Assembly (NCBI GenBank): GCA_037178625.1
Contig: CM074141.1
Coordinates: 2,418,001-2,482,000 of the forward strand
Length of the DNA: 64,000 bases
Source of the DNA: Skeletonema tropicum
Lineage: Eukaryota; Bacillariophyta; Thalassiosirophyceae; Thalassiosirales; Thalassiosiraceae
Reading direction: 5' to 3'
Of the stretch, positions 10,966-21,971 are shown in pieces. Under the pieces are notes generated by a model. The model was not told where the DNA came from. It saw nothing but the letters and a program-made list of their open reading frames with translations, and did not search any database. The position numbers and the translations under genes were made by a program. Positions within the stretch are counted from its first letter, which is position 1. The number at the start of each line of letters is the position of its first letter.

Positions 10966-11397
10966 ATGGCATTCTCCATAAAAAAGTTGTTGGCAGCAGC
11001 ACGTCGTCCTGAAGCAGCGGCTCACGCTTCTATCCTCCGAAAGGCCGGTCATCTCCGCAATAGCAATAACACCCGCAAAGTAGTCTTCAGTGCCACCTGC
11101 AATGCAAAGCTATTTAACAAGACGGAGCCTTCGCTCGACGAATCTACTCGTCTAGTAGAGAGAGAGAGGAAAGGAAAGGATGCTACCCCAAGTGGAGGAG
11201 GTGGTGCAGCAGCCCGAAGAGGAGGAGGAAGGCGTGCAATTCGGTGATGACGCTGGACATGGAGAGCCGGCTGAAACGGTTGCGAGGCGCACGAGGAAGA
11301 AGAGGGCATCAATGCGGCGTGAGGTAGCATCTTTGTGCAGTGAGCTTGGGGCTTATTGGAGTGTGACAGCTCCAGCTCCAAGAGCCAGGAGGGCCCC
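10966..11397 (+). CDS. Hypothetical protein, probably frameshifted
   Basis: The ATG at 10966 opens a 93-codon ORF starting MAFSIKKLLAAARRPEAAAH, which looks protein-like until an AGAGAGAGAGG run near 11160. Beyond it the original frame becomes Gly/Ala/Arg low complexity, whereas the next frame (11180-11422) gives an acidic then basic segment (QQPEEEEEGVQFGDD…ARRTRKKRASMRREV). One indel in the GA run would join them. A GT donor-like site follows at about 11398. I recognise no domain. Confidence 0.35.
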
Positions 11398-11654
11398 GGT
11401 ACGTTTTGTTCCCACGTTTTGAATTCATATACATGTTTCATTCTTCACTTTTTCGCATAAATGTGCTTTGCTTTGTTTTATCGTTCGCCACCCTCCGGTG
11501 GAGTCTGATCAGCTCTATCGGGGGTTATTCACCCTCTCTACTTCACAGCGACGAGTTGACGGTTTGGATTTGGGAGGTATGTGTCCTTGTCCTAGTTTGA
11601 TGTGTATTTTATTATACTGCGATTGCTTGCTCACGTCAATTCTTTCTTTTCTAT
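11398..11654. other. Possible intron/exon remains, no clear gene
   Basis: Several short ORFs occur, and a stretch ending CTACTTCACAG followed by CGACGAGTTGACGG could be an exon of the preceding gene, but no conserved sequence supports it. Confidence 0.3.
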
Positions 11655-12047
11655 GGCTAAGTGTATGGTCATCCTCCCCAGCATGTTAGTTCTCAGCGAG
11701 TATTTGACCTCAAGAAATGTTCAACATAGCTACGGAAAGCTGAGAGTGAGAGGAGTTCAAATCTGCATCGTCCCTGAGCTGTTTTGGAATCATTGTGAAG
11801 TGAATGTGTTCTTGGTCACTGAAGACCAGGGTAAATTGGGAGAAGGGGCTACATTTGGGTTACCTTAAAACCTGCTCTAGAAGTGGGGCTAACAAAATAT
11901 TTTTTTTATTTTTGAAGGGACGCCACGGATTCAAAGTCTACTCAACGAGAGGAGCATTTTAAGCCTATAAAAGGGTAGGTTAGCCCCTGTGGCGGCTGAG
12001 AACTAACAAATCGGCAAAAATTGGGGAGGATGACCATACACTTAGCC
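11655..12047. mobile_element. MITE-like element A (393 bp) with TIRs
   Basis: The left end GGCTAAGTGTATGGTCATCC continues CTCCCCA and is matched exactly by the reverse complement at the right end (about 12022-12047). After a short mismatch, a second inverted block GTTAGTTCTCAG (near 11685) pairs with CTGAGAACTAAC (near 11996-12007). The 4-bp sequence CTAT lies directly outside both ends (11651-11654 and 12048-12051), fitting a target-site duplication. There is no transposase, so it is non-autonomous. Confidence 0.8.
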
Positions 12048-12616
12048 CTATTCCTTTCTATCTTGACAAGCGGATGACGGTGACGGGTTGCGGGGTCCTC
12101 GTATCTCTAGCCTGGCCAGCTAGAGTGGCGGGAAGAGGTTCAAGTGATGATGTTGTTTGTGTCGGCATGTGGAGTTGTTTATTGACGTTCAGAAAGCTTC
12201 ACTGATCCTCCTTTGTTTGTTCCATTCTCTCTCTACTTTCACAACTTCCGACCTCCGCCTTCGCCTTCGCCTTCGACCACCCATCTCCATCTTCGCTACA
12301 AATACTTCAGGCGCTTCGACTTGATTTCAGTTTGCTTACCTCCCTCCCTCATATTTTGAGCAAAATCCGAAAAATTGTAGAACTACTAGCTTTATATTGC
12401 ATATTTTGTGCTTCAAGAAGGTTCTTCAAGGGAGCCAATCCAAGCTTTGTGAGTTATTGCGGAAATCTGACGAGCTCTAGCGTAGCGTGGCGTATGTATG
12501 TAACGTTTCTGTACGTGGGCTGTACATGGGTAGGAATCAGAGCACGAAAGCCGGGAGAAGCTTGCCCTGCCGCCCGCCGGCCGCACGCCAATTTCTGTTT
12601 TGGAGTTTAGGAGTAA
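12048..12616. other. Intergenic sequence
   Basis: This has pyrimidine-rich stretches with CCTTCG repeats near 12255-12275 and a 92-codon ORF (12332-12610) without recognisable similarity. I see no supported gene. Confidence 0.4.
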
Positions 12617-12618
12617 TA

Positions 12619-12827
12619 CAGGGAGGTGCCGCGAACTAAACCCCCCGGGGGGTCTAAAAATTTTGGCTAGTCTGCTCTAGGGGGGTCTGACTTTCGGAAT
12701 AGTCACATACTAATTCCCTAGTGAATACTAGTAGAAACGAGGAGGGGATCTAAAAATTTTGGCTAGGCTGTGATTTGGAGGGGGGGTCTAAGCTGACCAG
12801 GGGGGTTTAGTTCGCGGCACTTCCCTG
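12619..12827. mobile_element. MITE-like element B (209 bp), Tc1/mariner-style ends
   Basis: The ends are near-perfect ~28-30-bp inverted repeats: left CAGGGAGGTGCCGCGAACTA followed by AACCCCCC, right GGGGGGTTTAGTTCGCGGCA followed by CTTCCCTG, with one mismatch. TA dinucleotides flank both ends (12617-12618 and 12828-12829), as for Tc1/mariner-type TSDs. The interior repeats TCTAAAAATTTTGGCTAG twice. There is no coding capacity. Confidence 0.8.
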
Positions 12828-14511
12828 TATTTTGGGGGCGTCCCCTCGTTTTGACATTCATATGTAGGAGCTGTTAGTTCCACATAATAGCGTTCCAATC
12901 TCCCTCCCTCCCTCACTTTTTGGAATTAGGCGTGAGCAAACTGAAAAATCAAGTCAAAGCGCCCTTTAACCAACAACCATAGTCCTGAAAGACTACATAA
13001 ACTTCGTAACTCTCGGAAGAGCATGACTTCCCGTCCGGAAAGACGCTAAATCTTCGCAACTCGGGAGAGTATAAAATCCACTATCTGTGGAGGAATGATG
13101 ATCTCAGCAGTAACCAGGCCATACGGCATGTTCTTTCGCCTCACTTTCAATCCAGCGCGGGGCTGGTGCTCCAAGAGACGATGGCGTCTGGAAGCAAAGG
13201 GCATCGGTTCGGAACCGACCTTGGGCAAGGACCGGGCAAAGTTCCCAGGCGCGTTCCTTGGGGGTACCGCTGAAGTCTAACCTTTTCCCTTCGGGGATCA
13301 ATGGCCCACCCCCGAAAGTACTCAATTCTCTCTTGAGAGTTTGAAGAAACCAGCAACTGACACCTTCATCAAGTATCTTTCTTGCGGCCGTTTCGCAGCA
13401 AGTTCAACTTCAGCTGAGTTCAATCTTAATCCTATCATCGTGCATCATTGTATGTTCAAGATATAAAAAAATTAACGGAAATCTTAAAGTACGTCATGGT
13501 TGGCCCTCCAGGGGCGAAATTATCTACAATTATCTAGAGCAATGTCACAAGTTACTACCCTTCGAGTGTAATTAAGCAAATATATCACTTCGAAGATGAC
13601 TATTACTGTTAAGTACTGTTCCACGCTGTGCTACGAAGGGAATCTTCTGGGCTACATCTTCGCCTCACTCAATATCTTGCATACATTATCTTACTATCTG
13701 TTCTCGGCCTCGCAGCTTCCAAGCAAGCGAACAGCTTGGTTGCTTGATGCTTGGCCGGCCGGCCGGACGGCGGTGTATGGAGCTTGGATGTTAGTGGTTG
13801 TGGAATACAGATACATGCTTTTTGAATTGCTTGGGTCAACAGATATTACATTTCTTCCCTCTCTTTGTGCCATATAGCGTAAGCATCTGCTTTCTTAGCT
13901 CCACTTGCACATCTGCCGAGCTGCACTCCATCATGTTCATTGCTCCTCCTTCCATCCTGAGCAATGTTTGTGAATTTACATGAGCTGCGCATTTCTTTGT
14001 GCACTTTATCCCATCTCTGGTAAACATTGTCTCGCTCTATCTATCAGCGCATTTTGTAGACTCTTCATGCTGTCTATTTGAGGGCTACATATTAGTACTT
14101 ACTCCAGCAAAACGTTCAAGTTCAAGAAGCATCTACATCTTGGCAATTTCACTCAACTCAGTTCCAGTACGAATTATGAATCTCCTCATTCGGTACAATA
14201 TAACCCTTCATAGATGAATAGCATGATGAATGAGTCGTAGAAGATTCAAATCGACACACGATTAATATGCATTGTAAGCCTTGTAGGCTAATTCTAATGC
14301 TTCAATACTCTTGCTGGTGCTGGTGTAAATGTGATGGCGTATCTTTGTCCCATGTCCAGTCCCAACCAAACATTCCATGGTTGTTTGCCTCGTAATAACT
14401 AGAGAGACTCCATCCAGCAACATGGATAAGGAGTGACAGCAACTTAATTTTGTGTCAGTTGTCGAGGCGTTTTGAGAACTAACGGTGCGATAGACATTGT
14501 GGTGCATTTAA
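12828..14511. other. Long intergenic region
   Basis: About 1.7 kb. At 13046-13330 several short ORFs overlap on both strands around a GC-richer stretch; the pattern looks more like structured non-coding or decayed repeat DNA than a gene, and I cannot identify it. GGCCGGCCGGCC occurs near 13753. No tRNA or rRNA is recognised. Confidence 0.4.
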
Positions 14512-14652
14512 ATGCGACACTTTCTCGCAAATCAAATCCAAAGATTCATAAGATGCGCTTCGCAGAACACGTTTGCGTGCGCCATGAAGGACTCAAGTTC
14601 AAAAGTATGGTACTTCAATGTACTTTCCTCATCACATAAAAAGCAGCACAAG

Positions 14653-16503
14653 ATGGACTACGATAACGGTCTCAACAGCGGCAACGTTCTATTACCAACA
14701 ATGCAGCAGCAGAAGGGTCAAAATCACGATAACTATGGAGCCATATCCAAGCGGCATCTGCCAGATGAAGAAGATGCCGATGACTTCGTCATTGGGGGCG
14801 AGTACTCCTCACCGATCAAGTTCTCCCCAGATTCATCAGTAGCGCCGACAGAAGAATCTTTTTCATTTGGTGAGCAGCCCGATAGTCCTCCACTCATCAA
14901 ACGAAACTCTGCCACTGCCGATGCAAACTTGGCAATGGCCAGCAACTTCAGCGCCGCCTTCAACACATTCAACATTTCATTGGCACTTGCTCTCATGCGG
15001 TCAAGTCACCCACCACATACGTCATCGGATATTACAAGCTGCAGTTCTGCCGTAATAGGAGGAATGATTGTAGGTCAGCTCATCGGAGGTATGTTGGGTG
15101 ACTGGCTGGGTCGACATATTGCCATGGCACTCGTCATGTGCGTTCAAGTTGTTTCTGCGCTCATGAGTGCCTTTAGCGGTACACTATTCTTGTCAAATGC
15201 TATTTCGATATACACAGAGATGGCTATATGGCGCTTCTTCCTCGGCTTTGGCTGTGGTGGAGTATATCCACTCTCCGCTACAATTACTGCCGAGTCTGAA
15301 ACTCAAAAAGGCAACAGGCCGAAATTGTTGGCAAAAATGTTTTCTATGCAAGGTGTGGCCTACCTCGCTGTACCTCTGATTACATATGTTCTTGTACTGA
15401 TGCTTGGTGATGGATCAGACGTAGCGTGGAGGTTACTTCTTGGAATGGGCAGTCTTCCTGGCTTGGTACTTATACTCACAAGACTGTATCGCAGAAGAAA
15501 TTCAGTGCAATCTTCAACTATTGAGACTACAACACATCAACAAAAGGCAAAGCAAGGAAGACTCCAACCAACATGTATGCTGGAGCAAATCCGAAATGAA
15601 GATAAACTTGGACACAAACTTGTTGGAACTGCTGGATGTTGGCTTTTGTTTGACATTTTGTTCTATGGCAATGCACTGTTCCAGCCGAAAGTTTTGCAAT
15701 CTGCCTTTGGACAATCGGAAACAGAACTTGATTTGATCCGTGATGCTATACTTATTGGATTGATGGCATTACCAGGTAAGTGAGCATCATCCTTTCGTTT
15801 ATTCTGTGCTGTGGAACGCTGTGATCACACTTATTTCATTCGTCACTTTCTTTCCATCAGGTTATCTTATCAGTATTCACATGGTGGGAAGGCAGAGTCC
15901 TCGCAGAATTCAGCTGCAGGGCTTCTTGTGTATGGCTGCACTGTACGCATACATTGGCTACAACTTTGATACATTGAATAAGTACGCATTACTGGGGTTG
16001 TATGGAGCAAGCTTCTTCTTCTCAAATTACGGACCAAATACAACTGTAAGTGCATTTCGGATCAATTTTCTTTGACTATTACATAGCATGGCATACCTGA
16101 CTCTTTGTTTTCTACTCCACAGACATTCATGCTACCCAGCATCACTTTCTCACGCCCAATCCGCTCCACTTTAAACGGAGTATGCGCAGCTAGTGGAAAG
16201 ATGGGTGCTTTGCTTGGAGCAGTACTGTTTCTTCCCCTGGCTACATGGGTGGGAGATGCGAAAGTCATCCTGCTTTGTGCATGTGTGTCGTTAGTTGGTG
16301 CCATGTTAACTTTCTTCTTTACGAATGACGCTGTTGAGGACGACCAGGGAGATGGTGACTGTAAAGGCGAGTTGAAAAGACTATCTTCTGAAGCACATCT
16401 GATAACACTTGTGCAACAAGAGGAGTGCTCTCCTCGTAAAAAGATGTCAAAGGTACTCAGCATGCCTACATTTTTGGATCTACCGGTGGAGATAGATGTA
16501 TAG
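14653..16503 (+). CDS. MFS transporter, phosphate-permease (PHO84)-like, three exons
   Basis: Exons end/start at 15775/15861 and 16045/16123; both introns (85 and 77 bp) are GT-AG and the frame is preserved to the stop at 16501-16503. The product is ~562 aa from the ATG at 14653 (an in-frame ATG at 14512 adds 47 residues of poor character). An acidic, probably cytosolic N-terminus precedes the first helix (ASNFSAAFNTFNISLALAL), as in PHO84-type permeases. The MFS loop 2-3 signature is GDWLGRH after IVGQLIGGMLG, and WRFFLGFGCGGVYPLSATITAE is the helix 4 motif. Further helices (SFFFSNYGPNTT, TFMLPSITFSRPIRSTLNGV, ALLGAVLFLPLATWVG) match family H+:phosphate symporters. The substrate is inferred from family resemblance. 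Confidence 0.82.
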
Positions 16504-17220
16504 ATTCTTGTGCAGTATGTATGTAATTGTTTTGTGCAGTCTTAATAAGTACTCCTACTATGTAAGAAGAGTACATGCTACTGGCGGGAAATAATTGTCA
16601 GCTCACAAATTTTACGCACAAAACACTAGCAAATCAAAGTTGTAATATATAGTCTAAATAATAGCCCTGATACTCGACGAAATACTTAGGTCAGCTTAAA
16701 CATAGGAGTAGCATTGTTTTTATCTAAGGCAGAAGAGAGAGATGCCACCCAGCCGCCATGTCTTCACAGACTCCTTCTGTCGGAGCTGGCAGGTATGGTA
16801 GTAAGTTTCTTGTCGTACCATCAATCCTGTCCAAAAGTGAAAAAAGGCCTCAGCTTGCATGGCGGGGGGCCGGCAAGGCCTCTTCTGTCTTGCATTCCGG
16901 CATGCAGCACGCTGCATTCACGCACGAGAACCATTCACGCCGATGGCCATCGTCTTCTGCTTCATGTACCTACATACTACCTACTACTTCCTACTTCATA
17001 AACTTTTACTTAGCTCGCATTTATTTACGTCTTCTGACTTCAAGGCCTCTTCTCATTGCTCTTCTTGCATCGGCGGGCCGGGCAGTCGGAAGGCCTCTTA
17101 TCATTTTCTTGCATTCCGGCATGCAGCGCATTCATTTCATCTTCTGACTTCATAAATATCTTCTATTATTGACTCTTGCAAGTGAATCTGTTGGCGTGTG
17201 GAAATAAAGGATAAAATAAT
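16504..17220. other. Intergenic region with imperfect direct repeats
   Basis: Two imperfect copies of AAGGCCTCTT…TTGCATTCCGGCATGCAGC lie at about 16875-16912 and 17089-17127; weaker AAGGCCTC copies occur near 16845 and 17042. This region separates the MFS stop codon from the cyclase start. I see no RNA gene. Confidence 0.45.
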
Positions 17221-19588
17221 ATGAACGGAGGAGAACGGTTCTTCCGAAGAGGTAGCTCTGGCTCTTATTTCCGATCAGTGTCACGTGTGCCTAATGGAAA
17301 CAACAACTTTAATGATAGCTTGAATAGCTTCGGAAGCTTGAATGGAAGTAATGGAATATTTAATGAGATCGATATTTCACGAAATTATGGGTAAGTCTTT
17401 GTAATATGTAAGTTCGTGGCTCAATCTTATGCGCCGAAGTAGAGAGACAAATCAAGGGAGAGGGTTCATATGCCATAGCACATGATTTTCATGTCTTCCT
17501 AATATTATTTGATATGTTCAACTAATAATTCATGTCATTCATCCTCTGTACAGCCACGGAACAATACCCATTGAAGGCCGAGAGAGCCATACGGCAGATT
17601 TGGATGAATTTGATCGATATGTTGAAATGATGCAACGTGACGATCGGCGTGGAGAATATCCCTGGGAGGAGGATGTCGATGATTATAATAATTATTATGA
17701 TAATAGCCATAAACATAACGATGGTGATGATGGCGAGTATTTTGATGATGGCAGATTCAAAGGGCAAAAAAGTGAAGAAGGGAGTGACGACGATAATTAT
17801 GATGCATCGAAGTTACACAGCGGAAATACGTACTCACACTCGCCTGAACAATATCCATTTAATGCCGAATTCTGGGCCTTCGTTCGCTCCATCCTCGCAA
17901 AAGCCGTCGATGTAGGCTACCAAGAGCTACCAGATTCAACTGCAACTGTTGCCAAGGGACCAAAAGATGCAGATGCATTCCTATCAAAAGTAATTGCAAT
18001 CGGACTACTAAATCCTATTCAACCAGCTGCACTGGCAAAAGAGGGTGGGTTTGATGAAATGGTGGCACTAGCGGAGTTACTACATGCGACATCAGTTGGT
18101 TTGGTGGCGATGAGATTTGCACCAGAATGTGTTCAATGTGGCTCCCAAGTGATGGATACAGATATGTTAGGGAGACTGCCTGCCAGGGCAAATTGTCAAG
18201 GTTGTCATGCACCAAATGTCATTGATTCCTTGGACAAAATCAAAGTCATGTTCTGTCTTAACTCCGACGTGCTGTACGTATTGGCAGAAAACTATTCCTG
18301 CAAGCCTAGTCAAGATTCAATGGCACAAACTGCAGTGTTTGCCGCTGTTCCTGCCACATCTACTGGTTCTGGCTTCGCCTACAGCGTTGGGACGGGGGAG
18401 GAGACTGAAATAGCACCAGCACTGCCGTCAGGTAGATATAGGATGCATTGTCCTGTGGCGAAGACGGATAATATTTTGGTTGTTAAAAGGGATAGTGTGG
18501 ATGCAGATGAACCAATCAAACTTACCTTTAAAGTTTCGCAGTTGGTCTACAAAAACAAACGAGACAGTCAAAAGGCGTCATTGGAAGTCCCGCATGGCAA
18601 AATATCATTTCATATCTTGCCAGATACTCGATCCTTCTTTGTATTGTGGGTTCTAAAAGATGTTGACGATAAAATTCTGTTCCATTTGCCTCAAGAAGAG
18701 CGATCGACAGCATCTGCAGTGATGCACCATCCTGTTTTCAATACATTCTTTCAGGAGCATCACGTTGTCTCTGCACCCACTGATGTGTTTTTGTCCATAT
18801 CAAATGTTGTTTTAGTCTTTACTGATATTGTTGACTCGACGAAACTATATGCATCCGTGGGAGACGGAGATGCGTTCCGGCTGGTTCGGAAGCACTTTCA
18901 AGTGTTGTTTGGGGCCTTTACGAGGAATGGTGGCCGTGTAGTAAAGACAATCGGTGATGCAGTTATGGCATCCTTTCCGAACGGCCGTGCTGCAATGATT
19001 GCAGTTTCGCATGCAATGGAAATGTTACCAACGATTGGGCGTCGCCCTGACAATAAAAATTACATCGAAATCAGAGTTGGGATACATTGCGGTAGAGCGA
19101 CGATCGTGCCACTTAATGGAGTGAATGATTATTTTGGCCAAACTACCAACATTGCAGCTAGAGTGCAGTCTTCGGCAAAATCTTCCGAATGTTTTGTGAC
19201 AGAAGCAGTTTTGGAAGGGTACAGTGGTGCAATGGAAGCATATGAAGAGATAACACAAAATAGTTGCTTCGTTCCAACTCCATTGGTTGAATTAAAACTT
19301 AAGGGAGTCGAAGAGAAAGTTCTCGCAAGGGGATTTCGATGGACTCATCGAAGTCGGAGAGAAAGTGAACTAGCAAGCTCGTACGTAAGCAGGATGAGCT
19401 ACTTGAATAGGCGAGGCCATCGTCCAGGATCACGGGTTAGTTTCCTATCTGAATCATCAGAGCTAAGCGACGTCAGTGACTTGGACAATGTGGAAGAGCT
19501 GCCATCAACAATAACAAGACTTTATGAGCGGCCTGCCGAAATGGGTAGGCGTCGAAGCAGTTTATTTGAGAAGCACGATGAAGAGTAG
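17221..19588 (+). CDS. Class III adenylate/guanylate cyclase, two exons (~734 aa)
   Basis: Exon 1 (17221-17390) starts MNGGERFFRRGSSGSYFRSV; a GT-AG intron (17391-17553) precedes exon 2 (17554-19588), and the phases fit. A polyacidic Asp/Asn/Tyr-rich stretch follows (about residues 80-150). A middle domain contains CVQCGSQVMDTDMLG…CQGCHAPN, a CxxC…CxxC zinc-ribbon-like pair, resembling the DUF5939-type region found before cyclase domains. The catalytic domain has VFTDIVDST (~478-486, first metal Asp), VVKTIGDAVMASF (~520-532, base-contacting Lys and second metal Asp) and YFGQTTNIAARV (~582-593, transition-state Asn and Arg), so it looks active. The Lys favours ATP over GTP, by inference. No membrane helix is seen, so it is probably soluble. 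The C-terminal tail is Ser/Arg-rich. Confidence 0.88.
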
Positions 19589-19963
19589 TGATAAAAAACG
19601 TCATGAGTACATAATGCTATCAATTGTTCATGATCTGATTTTTTGCGTTGGTCGTAAAAGTTTAGTTTCGTAAAGAGAGAGAGAGAGAGTTTGAGTTGAA
19701 CTTCTTCTTTGCTCTAAAAATTATCCATTTAAATCTATGAATTGATACTCCCGATTGAAACATAAATGCTACTTGGTCCCCTCACCCCATTTTGAACATG
19801 GACAAAGATTCCCCAATAATTTGATTTACAATGCCCCCCTCCCCAATGATCACTCACACACACTCTCTCTCTCTCTCTTTCTATATCTCTATCGCTCTCT
19901 CTCCAACAACATATGAAAATTAACACTTCAACAAATAAAACATACACACTTCATCACTACTCA
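19589..19963. other. Intergenic region between convergent genes
   Basis: This is the shared 3' region of the cyclase and the minus-strand WRKY19-like gene. It contains a GA run (19675-19690) and a CA/CT run (19855-19880). Nothing else is seen. Confidence 0.45.
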
Positions 19964-21286
19964 TTATTTCGGAGGAGTCTCACCCTCATACGCCCCATGC
20001 CTTCGACACAATCCCCGTTTCTTCACCCCATTCGCACATCCCTCGACACTACACCGTTTCCGTACAAATACTGCTCCGTGTTCAATACACACTCCCCCTC
20101 GTTGTGCATACTTGGTACAATTGGGGTGAGTGCATTTGGGACTTTTGCATTTGGCACCGTGTTTGACGCAAAGGCCGCCCTGTTTGGCTTGGGTGTTGCA
20201 CCCTTCTACGGTGCATCGTTTGCGTGTGGAGGAGTTGGACTGTTTTGTAGTGGTGGTGGTAGTTGTGGTGGTGGTAGGTGTGACTTGTTGTTTCCGCAAT
20301 GCGTTGGCGGGGGTGGTGACTGGTTGACATATCAGTGAGGAAGACTCTTCCTTATTCATCTTTCCTCCCTTTTTTTTCTTCTTGCCTTTTGGTGTCTTCT
20401 TGGAGTCACCACCAATTCCATCCTCCTTCACCACCATAGTTGTGGCAGCAGCAGTAGTAGTAGTGGCAGTTGCAATTGAAATACGCGCAGCACCATGCCT
20501 ATGACAAATCCCACCCTTCACAGCAAGATTGACACAATCGGCAATACTACATTTCTTACGTGTTACCACCGCCCCATGTCGTTTGCAAACACCTCCCTTG
20601 ACGGCACGATTGGGACATCCGGGACTGTTGCATCGTTTGAGTCTGGCGCCGTGGCGGATACAGACGCCCTTGCTTTGGATGAGTTTGGTACACCCTTCGA
20701 CGGTGCAGATTCTGTAGTAGGTCTTTTTCTTCTTCTTTTTGGGAGGAGGCGGATCATTATTATCATTACTAGCTTCCTCTTTGGTGGATGATAACGATGA
20801 TGATGATGATTGACGCTTCTTGGTGATGTCATTTTCAGAAGAGAAGGCGGCAGCTGCTGATGTAGAGGAGGATTTTTCATCCATCGCAACAACTGGTGTA
20901 ACATCCGCCGGCTGCTGCTGCTCCGTGCCTTCCGCCCCGCTGCCGCTGCTCCCAAGACAAAGCAGTCCATCTTTGGCAGCCGTTACGAGATGATCATCTT
21001 CTGGTGCTATTATCTGACTGCTACTACTTCCGTCCACCACTGCATCACTACTTTTCAAAGGTGGGGCAATAGTTGATAATGGTGGTGGCGGTGGGTCAGC
21101 AGCCATGCGAGTTGCAAAATCATCTTTGGTGATCAAGTGATGTCGTTTATTTTTCTCGGCCAATAATTCTGTACGGCGTGCGAGCAATTCCTCCTCACGG
21201 TCGAGCCATTTTCCGTTGACGTAGTTTAGTTGAGTTGGCATTTTGTTAGGAAGGGGTGGGGGGTTTAAGTATGCTGATGGATCCAC
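19964..21286 (-). CDS. WRKY19-like Cys/His repeat protein (440 aa)
   Basis: The N-terminal ~190 residues are charged and low complexity (Ser, Asp, Lys; a run of six Lys at the end). Six C-x4-C-x9-C-x2-H-like repeats follow in two clusters of three: RICTVEGCTKLIQSKGVC, RCNSPGCPNRAVKGGVC and KCSIADCVNLAVKGGIC, then, after a Thr/Lys-rich linker, KRCTVEGCNTQAKQGGLC, KCTHPNCTKYAQRGGVC and KRCSVEGCANGVKKRGLC. It ends just after the last repeat. It is the same family as the gene at 48-791 but with more divergent units and a longer linker. Lysine-rich blocks suggest nuclear location; a regulatory role is inference. The linker's Thr run is encoded by a simple GTG/GTA microsatellite. Confidence 0.78.
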   Translation of the reverse strand: MDPSAYLNPPPLPNKMPTQLNYVNGKWLDREEELLARRTELLAEKNKRHHLITKDDFATRMAADPPPPPLSTIAPPLKSSDAVVDGSSSSQIIAPEDDHLVTAAKDGLLCLGSSGSGAEGTEQQQPADVTPVVAMDEKSSSTSAAAAFSSENDITKKRQSSSSSLSSTKEEASNDNNDPPPPKKKKKKTYYRICTVEGCTKLIQSKGVCIRHGARLKRCNSPGCPNRAVKGGVCKRHGAVVTRKKCSIADCVNLAVKGGICHRHGAARISIATATTTTAAATTMVVKEDGIGGDSKKTPKGKKKKKGGKMNKEESSSLICQPVTTPANALRKQQVTPTTTTTTTTTTKQSNSSTRKRCTVEGCNTQAKQGGLCVKHGAKCKSPKCTHPNCTKYAQRGGVCIEHGAVFVRKRCSVEGCANGVKKRGLCRRHGAYEGETPPK

Positions 21287-21808
21287 TGATAATTAATTAA
21301 GTTAGTACATGCACCGGAGGAATGATAATTATTTTTTTGGGGTGATACATCATCATGTTCATGTTGTGAACGACGAGGTGCATGTGCTTGCTGGCATTTC
21401 TTGTTTGGGTGCCGCAGACAGACAGTGTATAACAGTGATCGTGTTCTTCGGGAGAACTACTACTTACTGTAGCTTGTAAGTACACTCAATAACTGGAAAG
21501 AATTTTCCACAGCCAAGCAAGGAGAAACGGAAGGATAGGAGGACTCATCGTTGTTACAATACGGTGAATGTAAGGCTGGTGGTCGTGCTGATGGTCATGC
21601 TTCATTATCTCTTTATTGTAGATGATAATTCCTCTCAACTGTCAGCCAGACCTAAAAGTCTCTCTTCTGGTTAGGGATCTTCCATTGAATAATTCAAACT
21701 GCAACATAACCTCTCTTATTAGTTGCTTGATTGGTCTGAGATGACTTGTTTGCAGCAACGCTTTCTACTCAAGAGAATTGATATTTTCAGCAGCATTCTT
21801 TGACTTTG
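21287..21808. other. Intergenic region
   Basis: This holds the upstream region of the minus-strand WRKY19-like gene. No ORF with support and no RNA gene is seen. Confidence 0.4.
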
Positions 21809-21971
21809 ATAGGGGGGAGCAAGCCCTGTGTTTTTTGGGGAGTCACGAGTGGTGCGCGCCAAGAATTTTCTCAAAATTTTTTGACCATGGCCAAAATTGG
21901 CCATCGCCTGATCGGAGTAAGAAATAGGACCCTTTGGCAGCTTATTCTCTGTTATTATTTGTTTTCATACT

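Noticed and set aside
13046..13356. Overlapping 60-73-codon ORFs on both strands
   Set aside because: Four frames are open at once in a GC-richer stretch with no conserved motif; no single one can be preferred.
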